Shown: one piece after another, positions 52,365-61,192 of the stretch | Layout: every line of letters begins with the position of its first letter | How positions within the stretch are numbered: the first letter of the stretch is position 1 | Assembly (NCBI RefSeq): GCF_000814005.1 | Contig: NZ_JWLK01000001.1 | Coordinates: forward strand, 1 to 64,000 | DNA: 64,000 bases | Direction: 5' to 3' | Origin: Ruegeria sp. ANG-S4 | Lineage (GTDB): Bacteria; Pseudomonadota; Alphaproteobacteria; Rhodobacterales; Rhodobacteraceae | Translations under genes and position numbers: made by a program | The notes under the pieces: generated by a model | Databases searched by the model: none | What the model was told of the DNA's origin: nothing | The model's input: the letters and a program-made list of their open reading frames with translations, nothing else

Positions 52365-52777
52365 TGCGCGTATTGCTCATAGTGTTGGCCTTCTGGCCTC
52401 TGGCGGCTGTGGCTGAAATCATAGTGCCGACCCGTACGATCAGCGCCAAAGAGGTCATCGTCGCCGAAGACCTTGAGATCAAGGCATCGAACATGGCAGG
52501 CGCGGTTACAAGCGCTGCCGCCCTGATAGGGCAGGAGGCTCGGGTCGCGTTGTATCCCGGCCGACCAATTCGGCAAACCGATGTTGGCCCGCCTGCAATC
52601 GTCGATCGCAACGATCTGGTGACGCTGGTTTTTGGCCGTACGTTTCTATTGATCACGACTGAAGGCCGCGCTTTAGGTCGCGGCGCTGTGGGTGAACGCA
52701 TTCGCGTCATGAACCTGTCGTCGCGTACAACGGTGTCCGGCGTAGTCCGTCCGGACGGAACAATTGAGGTGAATTGA
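52364..52777 (+). CDS. flgA: Flagellar P-ring assembly chaperone FlgA
   Basis: A 137-residue periplasmic protein with a signal peptide (MRVLLIVLAFWPLAAVA) and a SAF-type domain (ARVALYPGRPIRQTDVGPPAIVDRNDLVTLVF, RVMNLSSRTTVSGVVRPDGTIEV). It chaperones FlgI through the periplasm. This is the short form without the extra N-terminal part seen in enterics. Coupled to flgG (TGATG) and to flgH. Confidence 0.92.
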   Translation: MRVLLIVLAFWPLAAVAEIIVPTRTISAKEVIVAEDLEIKASNMAGAVTSAAALIGQEARVALYPGRPIRQTDVGPPAIVDRNDLVTLVFGRTFLLITTEGRALGRGAVGERIRVMNLSSRTTVSGVVRPDGTIEVN

Positions 52778-53508
52778 TGTCGCGCTTAACCAAACCCCTT
52801 CTGATGGTTGCACTGACCGTTGCGGCCTGTGGTCGGTTGGATCACTTGGGCAAACCACCAAGCCTGACGCCAACAAACGAGTCCCCGGAACACGTGGCAA
52901 TGCTATGGCCCGGGCTTCCGCTGCACACTCAGCCGCAAAGAACGGTTGACCAGTCATCACTGTGGAGCGGGGGGCAGCATTCCTTGTTGGGAGATCAGAG
53001 GGCCATGAAGAAGGGTGATATCCTGACGGTCGTGATCGAACTTGACGAAAAGGCAGAGATTTCCAACGACACCAACCGCTCGCGTGCGGGCAAAGAAAGC
53101 CTGGCCGTGCCGGGCCTGTTGGGTTTCCCTCAACGTGCGACGCGAAACTGGCCCGAGGGTGCCTCGTTGGATGAGGTTGTCGAGATTGACTCGTCTTCGT
53201 CCTCCAAAGGCAAAGGGGCCGTCAAGCGGAAGGAGAAGTTGACTTTGCGTGTCGCGGCGACGGTGGTGGACGTTCTGCCCAACGGGGTTTTGTCGATTTC
53301 GGGCACGCAAGAGCTGCGGGTGAATTTTGAACTGCGCGAACTGTTGGTCTCGGGCTACGTTCGCCCCGAGGACATCTCGCGCCAGAACGAGATCACGTAT
53401 GACAAGATCGCGTCGGCGCGCGTTTCCTACGGTGGTCGCGGACAAATTACTGACGTCCAGCAGCCGCGATACGGTCAGCAAGTCCTAGATACGCTTTTGC
53501 CGTTCTGA
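52777..53508 (+). CDS. flgH: Flagellar L-ring lipoprotein FlgH
   Basis: A 243-residue outer-membrane lipoprotein with lipobox VAAC near residue 19 and the family block SLWSGGQHSLLGDQRAMKKGDILTVVIELDEKAEISNDTNRSR. The C-terminal FELRELLVSGYVRPEDISRQNEITYDKIASARVSYGGRGQITDVQQPRYG is conserved. ATG overlaps the flgA stop; a TTG one codon earlier is possible. Confidence 0.95.
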   Translation: MSRLTKPLLMVALTVAACGRLDHLGKPPSLTPTNESPEHVAMLWPGLPLHTQPQRTVDQSSLWSGGQHSLLGDQRAMKKGDILTVVIELDEKAEISNDTNRSRAGKESLAVPGLLGFPQRATRNWPEGASLDEVVEIDSSSSSKGKGAVKRKEKLTLRVAATVVDVLPNGVLSISGTQELRVNFELRELLVSGYVRPEDISRQNEITYDKIASARVSYGGRGQITDVQQPRYGQQVLDTLLPF

Positions 53509-53517
53509 GGTGCCAAA

Positions 53518-54024
53518 GTGATCAGAATGCTGCTGCCGATTGTCTTTTTGCTTGTTGGTTTGGCTGGAGGTATTGGGGCCAGCCTTTTGCTGACACCGTC
53601 CACCGAAAGTACGGAACAAACGAAAGCTGAGGCCGAAACTGAATACGTCCAGGACAGCAAGTCGAAGACATCAAAAGAGGCCAAGAACAAAGGTTCCGAC
53701 GCGTACGAATACCTCAAACTGACAAAGCAATTCGTGGTTCCCGTTGTCGCAGACGACGAGATTACGGCGTTGGTGACAATGTCCCTGAGCCTGGAAACCA
53801 ATCCGGGGATTACAGAAGTGTTTTATGACATGGAACCCAAACTGCGGGATGGGTTCCTGCAAGTGCTGTTCGATCACGCGAACACCGGTGGGTTCGATGG
53901 CGCGTTTACGACCTCGGATAACCTTTTGACGCTGCGCAGGTCCCTGTTGGAAGTCGCTCGCAAAGAGCTGGGCCAAGATGTCTCAGCCGTATTGATCATG
54001 AGCGTCAGCCGGCAAGATACATGA
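53518..54024 (+). CDS. fliL: Flagellar basal body-associated FliL-like protein
   Basis: A 168-residue protein with one N-terminal TM helix (IVFLLVGLAGGIGASLLL), a charged linker (TESTEQTKAEAETEYVQDSKSKTSKEAKNK) and a periplasmic domain (KQFVVPVVADDEITALVTMSLSLETNPGITEVFYDMEPKLRDGFLQVLFDHANTGGF). FliL supports stator function. GTG start at 53518 behind GAGGTG. Convergent with the FliJ-position gene; the last plus-strand gene of the flagellar block. Confidence 0.82.
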   Translation: MIRMLLPIVFLLVGLAGGIGASLLLTPSTESTEQTKAEAETEYVQDSKSKTSKEAKNKGSDAYEYLKLTKQFVVPVVADDEITALVTMSLSLETNPGITEVFYDMEPKLRDGFLQVLFDHANTGGFDGAFTTSDNLLTLRRSLLEVARKELGQDVSAVLIMSVSRQDT

Positions 54025-54042
54025 CGAGGCTTGTTTCGCAGC

Positions 54043-54411
54043 CTACTCGGCCCGTCGCCGCGCCTGGTTCAGCAATTGTGCCTTCAATTCCCCGACCGCC
54101 TGCTTTCGGCCGAAAGCTGTACGAAGGTCTTTCATCGCGTCCATTTTTTGTGCGCGCAGCCTTGCAAGTTCCAAGTTCAGTTGGCGCCGCGTGGTCGATT
54201 CCCATCGGTGCCACAAGACATCCGTTCCGGTAACGCGGTACCCTTCCGATTCAGAGCTGTCTGTTCGCGCCTCGGCAAGCTGATTGTCCAATCGGGCCAA
54301 TTGCTGCAGGATCCGTGCCTCCGCTTGCAACAGGGGGCGAAGCCGCTGATTTTCTTTTTGAAAGATAGCTTCAGATACGGCGGATAAATCAGAAATTTGT
54401 GCGGGCTTCAT
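54043..54411 (-). CDS. FliJ-position coiled-coil protein
   Basis: A 122-residue, highly charged helical protein without TM or signal (FQKENQRLRPLLQAEARILQQLARLDNQLAEAR, ESTTRRQLNLELARLRAQKMDAMKDLRTAFGRKQAVGEL). Its size and coiled-coil character suit a FliJ/FlaF-like export chaperone, but the sequence does not let me name it. The ATG overlaps the flhB stop (ATGA), so it belongs to the flhA-fliR-flhB operon. Confidence 0.55.
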   Translation of the reverse strand: MKPAQISDLSAVSEAIFQKENQRLRPLLQAEARILQQLARLDNQLAEARTDSSESEGYRVTGTDVLWHRWESTTRRQLNLELARLRAQKMDAMKDLRTAFGRKQAVGELKAQLLNQARRRAE

Positions 54412-55496
54412 CGAATTTGCCCCTTGGCGCGTTTTCGCATGGCCTCGGCAAATCGTATTGCAGCAGCGACTGGGTGGTAGTGTTCCTGGGCAATCTCTTG
54501 CCCGACTTTTACCGTTGCATGGATTGCGCGGGCCGTGGGCGGGTCGGAATGGATCGGAACCGCGGCGTCGGTCGCTGCAGAGCGGATCGCGGCTGCCACC
54601 TCATCCACACCCTTGGCCACGCAGACCGGAGCGGACCCCGCGGCCCGCGACCATTTCAAGGCAACCGCATAGTGCGTTGGATTGACGATGACCACGTCTG
54701 CTTTGGGCACGTCGGCCATCATCTGATTGGTGGCAATGTCCTGCGCTCTTTGCCGGCGGTGCTGTTTGACGTGCGGGTCGCCTTCGGCATCCTTGGTTTC
54801 GTCCTCCAACTCCTTGCGCGACATGCGGTTCTTGCGGATGTGTTCAGCGTGCTGCCACAGAAAATCGACCACCCCGATCGCCAGGGCGACCATGACGACG
54901 ATGGATAGAAACCGGACCAGCAGGTTCATCATCAACTGGACTGATGCCCGCGCAGGGGCGGCGCTGGCGGCCAGTATCTCATCCAAATTCACGTGCAGAA
55001 ACACCGCCAGGCAAGTGCTGTAGATCACCAGTTTGACAAAGCTTTTGGCGAACTCGAACAAACCGCCGCGCCCGAATTTGTTTTTGGCATTGGAAACCAG
55101 GGAAACTCGAGACAACTTGGGTCGCAGCTTGTCAGGCGCAAAAACAAGCGCGCGCTGGGCAATCAGGTTGAGCAAAACCGCTGCAGCGGGCAACAAGAAC
55201 AGCATCGCAACCGGCGCGATGCCGGACTTTAGCAAACCGGCAACCGGGGCCGTCGCCGGGCCAGCCGTGATCAGGTCGGCAATCTGATCCGGTTGATCGA
55301 TCAAGACGACCAACGCTGTGCCGAGATGGTCTGCGACATACTGGCCCGTGGTCAACATTGCGATCAGCAGGCCGATGTATGCGGATACAACAGACAGATC
55401 GTTGGACTTGGCAACCTCACCTTTTTCCCGAGCCTTTTGGAGCTTTTGTGGCGTCGGCTCGTAGGACTTGTCGCTGTCGTCGCTCTGCCCGCTCAT
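54408..55496 (-). CDS. flhB: Flagellar export switch protein FlhB
   Basis: A 362-residue membrane protein with an N-terminal DKSYEPTPQKLQKAREKGEVAKSNDL, four TM helices and a cytoplasmic domain with the self-cleavage site in VIVNPTHYAVALKW (NPTH). It switches export from hook to filament substrates. Starts overlap fliR by four bases. Confidence 0.96.
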   Translation of the reverse strand: MSGQSDDSDKSYEPTPQKLQKAREKGEVAKSNDLSVVSAYIGLLIAMLTTGQYVADHLGTALVVLIDQPDQIADLITAGPATAPVAGLLKSGIAPVAMLFLLPAAAVLLNLIAQRALVFAPDKLRPKLSRVSLVSNAKNKFGRGGLFEFAKSFVKLVIYSTCLAVFLHVNLDEILAASAAPARASVQLMMNLLVRFLSIVVMVALAIGVVDFLWQHAEHIRKNRMSRKELEDETKDAEGDPHVKQHRRQRAQDIATNQMMADVPKADVVIVNPTHYAVALKWSRAAGSAPVCVAKGVDEVAAAIRSAATDAAVPIHSDPPTARAIHATVKVGQEIAQEHYHPVAAAIRFAEAMRKRAKGQIR

Positions 55497-56266
55497 GGCT
55501 GGTTGCCAAGCGGATCATGCAGGAATGCGAACAACGCGTCTGACCAAACCCCTTGGATCAGCGGCGCGCCTGCAAAAAGCAGAAACAAGCCCGCGAATGT
55601 GATCGCGGGCGCCCCGACAAAGGCGACCATCAGCTGGGGCATCGCCCGGTTGATCACGCCCAACGCCAGATTGTAGACCAACGAGGCAATGACAAAAGGT
55701 GTCGCCAGCGCGAAAGCCAACCCGAAACTGCGCGAGACCTGAGCAACGCCCCACTGCGACAGATCCGGGGCCGACAGCGGGGTATTCACAGGAAACAGAG
55801 TGTAGCTCTGGATCATGAATTGGGCCGCGCGGACATGCAGCCCAAGTAGAACCGCAAGCGTCAAACTGGCCAGGGTCAGAAAAAAACCCATCGCCGGGAC
55901 AGGCTCGATAGCGGCCCCTCCCAAAATCTGTGACAGAGAGGTGGCCTGCGCGGCAATCGACCCTGCCGTTTGGATCGCCAACACAAAAAGCCGCAACCCG
56001 ATCCCGAGTGCCAGCCCGATCAGAACTTCGGTCCAAACAAGCACCGTCAGGTCCAATAACCCGGACCCTGCCGGGAACTCGGGAATGGCGGGTGAGACGA
56101 TCAAGGTGAACGCGACGGCTATTCCCAACTTCATTCGTACCGGGATGCTGCGTTCGCCAAATGCAGGCAGCAGCGAAACCAGAGCCGAAACGCGCAGGAA
56201 CACGGCAAAGACATGCCACAGGTTGTCCCCAAATGAGGACAGAACGTCAGGCGGCAAGGCGATCAT
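55493..56266 (-). CDS. fliR: Flagellar export apparatus protein FliR
   Basis: A 257-residue membrane protein with about six TM helices (LWHVFAVFLRVSALVSLLPAFGERSIPVRMKLGIAVAFTLIV at the N-terminus and ALGVINRAMPQLMVAFVGAPAITFAGLFLLFAG near the C-terminus). Export-gate partner of FliP and FliQ. Overlaps flhA and flhB by four bases each. Confidence 0.94.
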   Translation of the reverse strand: MIALPPDVLSSFGDNLWHVFAVFLRVSALVSLLPAFGERSIPVRMKLGIAVAFTLIVSPAIPEFPAGSGLLDLTVLVWTEVLIGLALGIGLRLFVLAIQTAGSIAAQATSLSQILGGAAIEPVPAMGFFLTLASLTLAVLLGLHVRAAQFMIQSYTLFPVNTPLSAPDLSQWGVAQVSRSFGLAFALATPFVIASLVYNLALGVINRAMPQLMVAFVGAPAITFAGLFLLFAGAPLIQGVWSDALFAFLHDPLGNQP

Positions 56267-58350
56267 GCGGGCACGGTTCCAACAAGGGCTGGACGGGCTT
56301 CGAGACCGATCTCCTCGAACGAAAACACCGGGTTCGCGATCCCGCGCGCCTGCATGATTGTGCGCAGCAGTCGACGGCGGCGTGTCGAGGTCACAAGTGC
56401 GGGGAACAAACCATGCTCAGTCGTTTTTGAGACGGTTTGGGTCACGCCATCCGCCAGTTTGTTGAACAGATTGGGTGGCAATGCCACATCTGGCCCCGCC
56501 CCCGGCGCGTCGATCTGATAGCTTGCAAAGGTGTCTTCCCACTCGGGGGCCAGTTGGATCAGCGGGATTGAACCGTCCTCGCGTTTCATATCTGCAACCA
56601 GTTGAAACCCAAGCTGTTGGCGAACAAACTCGCAGATACCTTCGGGCTGCGTCGTGGTCAGGCGCGCCTCGGCAATGCTCTCCAGGATCAAAGCCATATT
56701 GCGAATAGAAACGCGCTCGTCCAAAAGCAGCCGCAGAACCGAATGCAGTGTGTCCATCGGCACCTTGTCGGGGATAAGGTCATCCAGCAGTTTTCGGTTA
56801 GCTTCCGCGCGAACCGGGTCGCTGAGGCGCGTCATCTCCGACAACAAACGCCGCAAGGACTTGAGCGTCAAAAGGCGCGGGAAGTTCTGCTTGATGATTT
56901 CCAGCAGATGCGTCGCAAGAATTTCGGGCGGTGTAACGATGGTGGCACCGCTAAGGGCCGCAGTCTCTTGATCCTTTGGAAGAATCCAGCGGGCGGGGGC
57001 ACCGTAAACCGGTTCGGTTACGTCGGTGCCGTCCGGCAAAAGATCTGCGCCGTCCTGAACGAGCGCCAGCACCAGATCCGAATTCAGCACCCCGCGTGCC
57101 TGTTCGACGCCGTGCACCTTGATTACATAGGTTCCGGTCGGCAGATCCGCCCGGTCGGTCAGGCGAATTTCGGGCAGGATCAGGCCGAAACTGGACGCGA
57201 CATAGGTCCGCATGTTGGCAATACGCGCATCCAGGCCCGTGCCGGGATTCAGAACCATGCTGACAAGATCCGCGGCAAACTCCAGATGCAGGTCGTCGAG
57301 GTCGAGAATATCGCCGATGGCCTGCGAAACCGGGGCCTCGGGTCCGACGGGCTGAGGTTGGGACGCCTCGGCTAGGGCTGATTGGGACTTGAAAACGGTA
57401 TAAGCTGCAAACCCCAATACGCCTGCTCCGAGGATGAAGGGCAGGAACGGAAGGCCGGGAACCAACGCGAATAGCACCATCAATACGGCGACGGTTCCCA
57501 GGGCGGCCGGATGCCGCCCCAGCTGAGAAAAAATCGCGTTGTCCGTGGCGCCTTGTGTGCCACCGCGGGCCAGCAACAGGGCGGACGCGATGGATATGAT
57601 CACCGCAGGTATCTGCGATACCAGCCCATCGCCAACAGTGAGTATTGCGTAGGTTTCAAAAGCGGCAGCAACCGGCATTCCGTGGACGATCACGCCCATT
57701 ACCAGACCCATGACAAGGTTCAACAACGTGATAAGCAGGCCAGCAATAGCGTCACCCTTGACGAACTTCGATGCGCCATCGAGCGAGCCGAAAAACGTTG
57801 TCTCCTGCTGCTCTCTCTCACGTCTTTCTTTGGCTTGCTGGTGGTCGATAGCCCCGGCGGACATGTCACTGTCGATGGCCAATTGCTTGCCCGGCATTCC
57901 GTCCAATGCAAAACGCGCACCCACTTCCGCCATGCGGGCCGCGCCTTTGGTGATGACCATGAAATTCACGATCAGCAGCACACCAAAAACCACGAGCCCC
58001 AGAAATATGCTGCCGCTCATGACGAATTGTGCGAACCCCTCGATCACATCGCCTGCAGCGTTTGTGCCGGTGTGCCCCTGACCGATGATCAGCTTTGTCG
58101 ATGAAACGTTCAGCGACAGCCTCAGCATGAGCGATGCCAGAAGAATCGTGGGGAAGGATGAGAAATCCAGCGGACGCTCGATGAAAAGTGTGAGCGTGAA
58201 GATCAGGATTGCCAATGCGAAGGATGCGGCCAATCCGACATCCAAGACCCAGGCCGGCATTGGAAGGATCATCATGACAATCACCGTCATGAGTGCCAAG
58301 GCCAGTAGGACAGTCGGAGAGAACAGGGCGCGAATGTCGATCCGAGGCAT
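56263..58350 (-). CDS. flhA: Flagellar export protein FlhA
   Basis: A 695-residue protein with about eight N-terminal TM helices ([74 protein letters not shown]) and a large cytoplasmic domain (residues about 330-695). The conserved [30 protein letters not shown] stretch (here MAEVGARF...) is intact. It is the export-gate core. Nine bases separate it from the upstream lytic transglycosylase gene. Confidence 0.97.
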   Translation of the reverse strand: [695 protein letters not shown]

Positions 58351-58359
58351 GGCTTTCCC

Positions 58360-59031
58360 CTAGTTGAACGCGATAAATGCCACATCGGCGTCGGATGCGG
58401 GCATCAAGGACCCCAGAACGCCTGGTCGTTCGTCGCCGTGCGCGCGCGGGATCAGAGGTCCGTTTGCGCTGGCGAAGGGATTAACCGGTCTGTCTTGGTT
58501 TGGTTCACCGAGGTCCGCCAGTACGGCCTGAAACCGTTCTTGATAAGCGTGCGCCAGGTCCGGTGTCCGCGAGTGATAGGCGCCTGCCGCGGCTTGCCAC
58601 GAGCCAAGCTCAGCGTGCAGTTTTCTCAGAAAACCTGCTGCATAACGGGCATTTTCATCCGGGTCGAACATGGCATCAATCGACCGGAAGGCTTTGCCAT
58701 GCCACCGGTAGTTGATCTGGAAGCATCCAATGTCGAAACTGCGACGGCCCGCCTTGAAGATATTGAAAACATAGGATTTCGCCTCACGCTCGGTGGCAAA
58801 CCAATACCCTTGCCCTTCAACGTTGATGGTCCATGGCCAGGGCTCGATCCGTCCTTTGTGGCGGCGACCGGTTTCCACCCGTGAAATCGCCTTCAGCACA
58901 TTAATTGGAACGTCTTCGCTTTGCGCGGCTCGCTGGGCCGCCCGGTCGCATGCGTTCGTGAAACCAGCCATGGCTTCGGTCGCAAGTACAGATGCGAAAA
59001 TGAGGAAAACTGCAATTGTCGGTTGGGGCAT
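58360..59031 (-). CDS. Lytic transglycosylase SLT domain protein
   Basis: A 223-residue exported protein (signal peptide MPQPTIAVFLIFASVLATEAMA) with an SLT fold: the catalytic Glu in NVLKAISRVETGR (about residue 51), SFDIGCFQINYRWHGKAF and the ARYAAGFLRKLHAELGSWQAAAGAYHS motif. It cuts peptidoglycan and could open the wall for the flagellar rod, replacing the muramidase domain of FlgJ, which is not in the window. It heads the flhA-fliR-flhB operon. Confidence 0.85.
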   Translation of the reverse strand: MPQPTIAVFLIFASVLATEAMAGFTNACDRAAQRAAQSEDVPINVLKAISRVETGRRHKGRIEPWPWTINVEGQGYWFATEREAKSYVFNIFKAGRRSFDIGCFQINYRWHGKAFRSIDAMFDPDENARYAAGFLRKLHAELGSWQAAAGAYHSRTPDLAHAYQERFQAVLADLGEPNQDRPVNPFASANGPLIPRAHGDERPGVLGSLMPASDADVAFIAFN

Positions 59032-59104
59032 TCTGCCTGTTCGCGATTCTGTTCGATCGCGGGCACGCTAGCAGGTTGCAAGTTTACAGAGCGTTATCGA
59101 CTAT

Positions 59105-59533
59105 TCAATTTCGATCAATTCGCCGGCCGAAAACCACACTGGTATTGGTTCGCAAAACGCCGGGAACCTTCGCCAGCTCGTCCACCAGAATATCCAGATC
59201 CTCTATCCTTGGCGCTTCGGCGGACAACAGCAGATCGAACTCGCCATTGATCGAGAGGCAGAGTTTGACTTCGGGATACGCTTCCAGGCGTTTGATGATG
59301 CGGGTCGTTTCCTTTTGCTGGACCTCCAGCAAAACTATGACCTGAACCTTGGGCGCGTCTTCTGCGTGATGCAGGATGACAGAATAACCGGTAATGACAC
59401 CGCGTTCCTGCATTCGATTGATGCGTTCGTGGACCGTTGTGCGCGCCACGCCCAGTTTCGCGGCAATGCGCGAGGTCGAATCCCGGGCATTGTGTTGAAG
59501 GGCGGCGATAATGCGACGGTCAAGCTGGTCCAT
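59105..59533 (-). CDS. Lrp/AsnC family transcriptional regulator
   Basis: A 142-residue regulator. N-terminal HTH (LDRRIIAALQHNARDSTSRIAAKLGVARTTVHERINRMQERGVITGY) and a C-terminal RAM ligand domain (VQVIVLLEVQQKETTRIIKRLEAYPEVKLCLSINGEFDLLLSAEAP). Ligand is probably an amino acid. It follows the MFS gene by 35 bases on the same strand, so it may be co-transcribed with it. Confidence 0.9.
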   Translation of the reverse strand: MDQLDRRIIAALQHNARDSTSRIAAKLGVARTTVHERINRMQERGVITGYSVILHHAEDAPKVQVIVLLEVQQKETTRIIKRLEAYPEVKLCLSINGEFDLLLSAEAPRIEDLDILVDELAKVPGVLRTNTSVVFGRRIDRN

Positions 59534-59568
59534 GGTTCTATTGGTCTAGTGCAGAAGGCGACCCAATC

Positions 59569-60792
59569 TCAAGTCGTGTCGGTCTGGACGACCGCCTGGC
59601 CTTCACGCGGCCATAACACAAAGGCCAGACCAAGGCCGAAAACAGCCGCAGTCGCCATATAGGACAAGGCCGCTGTTGCACCGAGCCGTGTCATCAGCCA
59701 ACCAGCCAGCGGATAGAGAAACAGCCAGCACGCATGAGACAGCGTGAACTGCGCGGCAAACACCGCCGGGCGATCCTCGGGCCGTGCCGAGCGGGTCAGC
59801 AATCGCCCGGATGGGGTCAGGGTCGCTGAATAGCCAAAACCGACGCAGGCCCAGAAGCAGGTCAAAAGACCCAGCGACAAAGGGGCAAATCCCGACAATA
59901 TGGCCAGAATCGCCATGGCTGATGTGCCCATAAAGGCCCCGCTCAGCATGACCGTTCGGTCCGCAAAACGGTTCAGAATTGACGGTAACAGAAACGCGGC
60001 GACCATTGATCCGCCACCAAATCCGCCCAACGCAATCGCAACCGCATTCTCAGGAAGGCCGAGGTCCGCGCGGACGATGACCACAGTGTTTACGATGACC
60101 ATCGAGCTGAGCGCAGCGGCATTCCAACTCAGAGCCAGCAGCCCGCGCAGGCGTGGGGTTCTCAGATAGATTCTGATGCCACGAGTCGTGCGATCATAGA
60201 TGCCGCGGCGACCAGATGGTTTTGGAGAGGGCAAAACCACCGAAACAACCAGCAACGCTGACGCCATGAAGCCAAGGCTTGTGCCCCAAAACAGGGTGTC
60301 GAAAGTTATGAAGGTCAGCAATAGCGCCGCCAGCATCGGGCTGAGCAGGCTTTCCATGTCAACGGCGAGGCGCGACAAGGACAGGGCGTTCGTATAGTCT
60401 TTTTCGTCGGTCAGAACGTCCGGGATTGTCGCCTGAAAGGCAGGGGTAAACCCGGCCGAGGCGGATTGAAGGACGAAAATCAGCACGTAGACCTGCCAAA
60501 CTTCGGTGACGAAAGGCAGGCCGATGGCGACAGTTGCGCGAACAAGATCCAGAACCACCAGCATCCTGCGGCGATCAACCTGCTCGGCGAATGCCGCGGC
60601 CAAAGGCGCAACGACGACATAGGCCACCATCTTGATGGTCAGTGCCGCACCCAAGACCAACCCGGCCTCGTCCCCGGCCAGATCGTAGGCCAGTAGGCCA
60701 AGCGCGATTGTCGCCAAACCGGTTCCGGTCAGCGCGACGATCTGCGCTGCGAACAGATGACGGTAGACCCGGTTTCGAAGGACACCCAGCAT
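59569..60792 (-). CDS. MFS transporter, probable metal exporter
   Basis: A 407-residue major facilitator with 12 TM helices (MLGVLRNRVYRHLFAAQIVALTGTGLATIALGLLAYDLAG; FAEQVDRRRMLVVLDLVRA as the loop 2-3 motif). It resembles NreB/NrsD-type efflux proteins in plan. It sits three bases after a CsoR/InrS-type metal sensor, which fits the Synechocystis InrS-NrsD nickel export pair. The cargo is unproven. Confidence 0.78.
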   Translation of the reverse strand: MLGVLRNRVYRHLFAAQIVALTGTGLATIALGLLAYDLAGDEAGLVLGAALTIKMVAYVVVAPLAAAFAEQVDRRRMLVVLDLVRATVAIGLPFVTEVWQVYVLIFVLQSASAGFTPAFQATIPDVLTDEKDYTNALSLSRLAVDMESLLSPMLAALLLTFITFDTLFWGTSLGFMASALLVVSVVLPSPKPSGRRGIYDRTTRGIRIYLRTPRLRGLLALSWNAAALSSMVIVNTVVIVRADLGLPENAVAIALGGFGGGSMVAAFLLPSILNRFADRTVMLSGAFMGTSAMAILAILSGFAPLSLGLLTCFWACVGFGYSATLTPSGRLLTRSARPEDRPAVFAAQFTLSHACWLFLYPLAGWLMTRLGATAALSYMATAAVFGLGLAFVLWPREGQAVVQTDTT

Positions 60793-60795
60793 TTT

Positions 60796-61059
60796 CTAGA
60801 GGTACTTGGTTATGGTTTTGAAGTCTTCGACATTGGACTGTGCGCTGTTCTGATCCGCGGATAGGCAATGGTCGATGTGATCGTGGATCAGAACCCGTTT
60901 TGCGTTGGTGATCGCCTTTTCCACGGCAAACAATTGCTGCGCAATATCTGCGCAGGGGGCGTGGTCATCCATCATGGCAATTACCTTGGCAAGATGCCCG
61001 TGCGCCCGCTTCAGCCGCGCCTTTATGTCGGGGTGGGATTCGTGCATGTGATTGGACAT
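60796..61059 (-). CDS. CsoR/InrS/RcnR-family metal-sensing repressor
   Basis: An 87-residue helical repressor (DUF156). The metal ligands fit Cys36, His61 and Cys65, the CsoR/InrS C-H-C set, with an extra His64 and an N-terminal His cluster (His4, His6, His9), as in InrS. RcnR would have His at the last site. So copper or nickel sensing is more likely than the RcnR type. It is divergent from rnd and has a C-tract operator just upstream of its start. Confidence 0.85.
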   Translation of the reverse strand: MSNHMHESHPDIKARLKRAHGHLAKVIAMMDDHAPCADIAQQLFAVEKAITNAKRVLIHDHIDHCLSADQNSAQSNVEDFKTITKYL

Positions 61060-61063
61060 GATG

Positions 61064-61088
61064 TATCCCTATCCCCCCCATGAGGATA
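61064..61088. promoter_or_regulatory. C-tract operator of the CsoR/InrS-type repressor
   Basis: TATCC (61064-61068) and GGATA (61084-61088) flank a run of seven C residues (61073-61079), five bases upstream of the repressor's start codon. CsoR/RcnR-family repressors bind inverted AT-rich arms with a G/C tract in the centre. Confidence 0.6.
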
Positions 61089-61192
61089 AAGTCAACACAT
61101 CGACCCCGTACATTGGGCTCTCGAACCGAGAGCGTTGAGTTTGCCTGACAAACCTCCTATCTCGGGGACGATACGAGACAAAGGAACACCGC

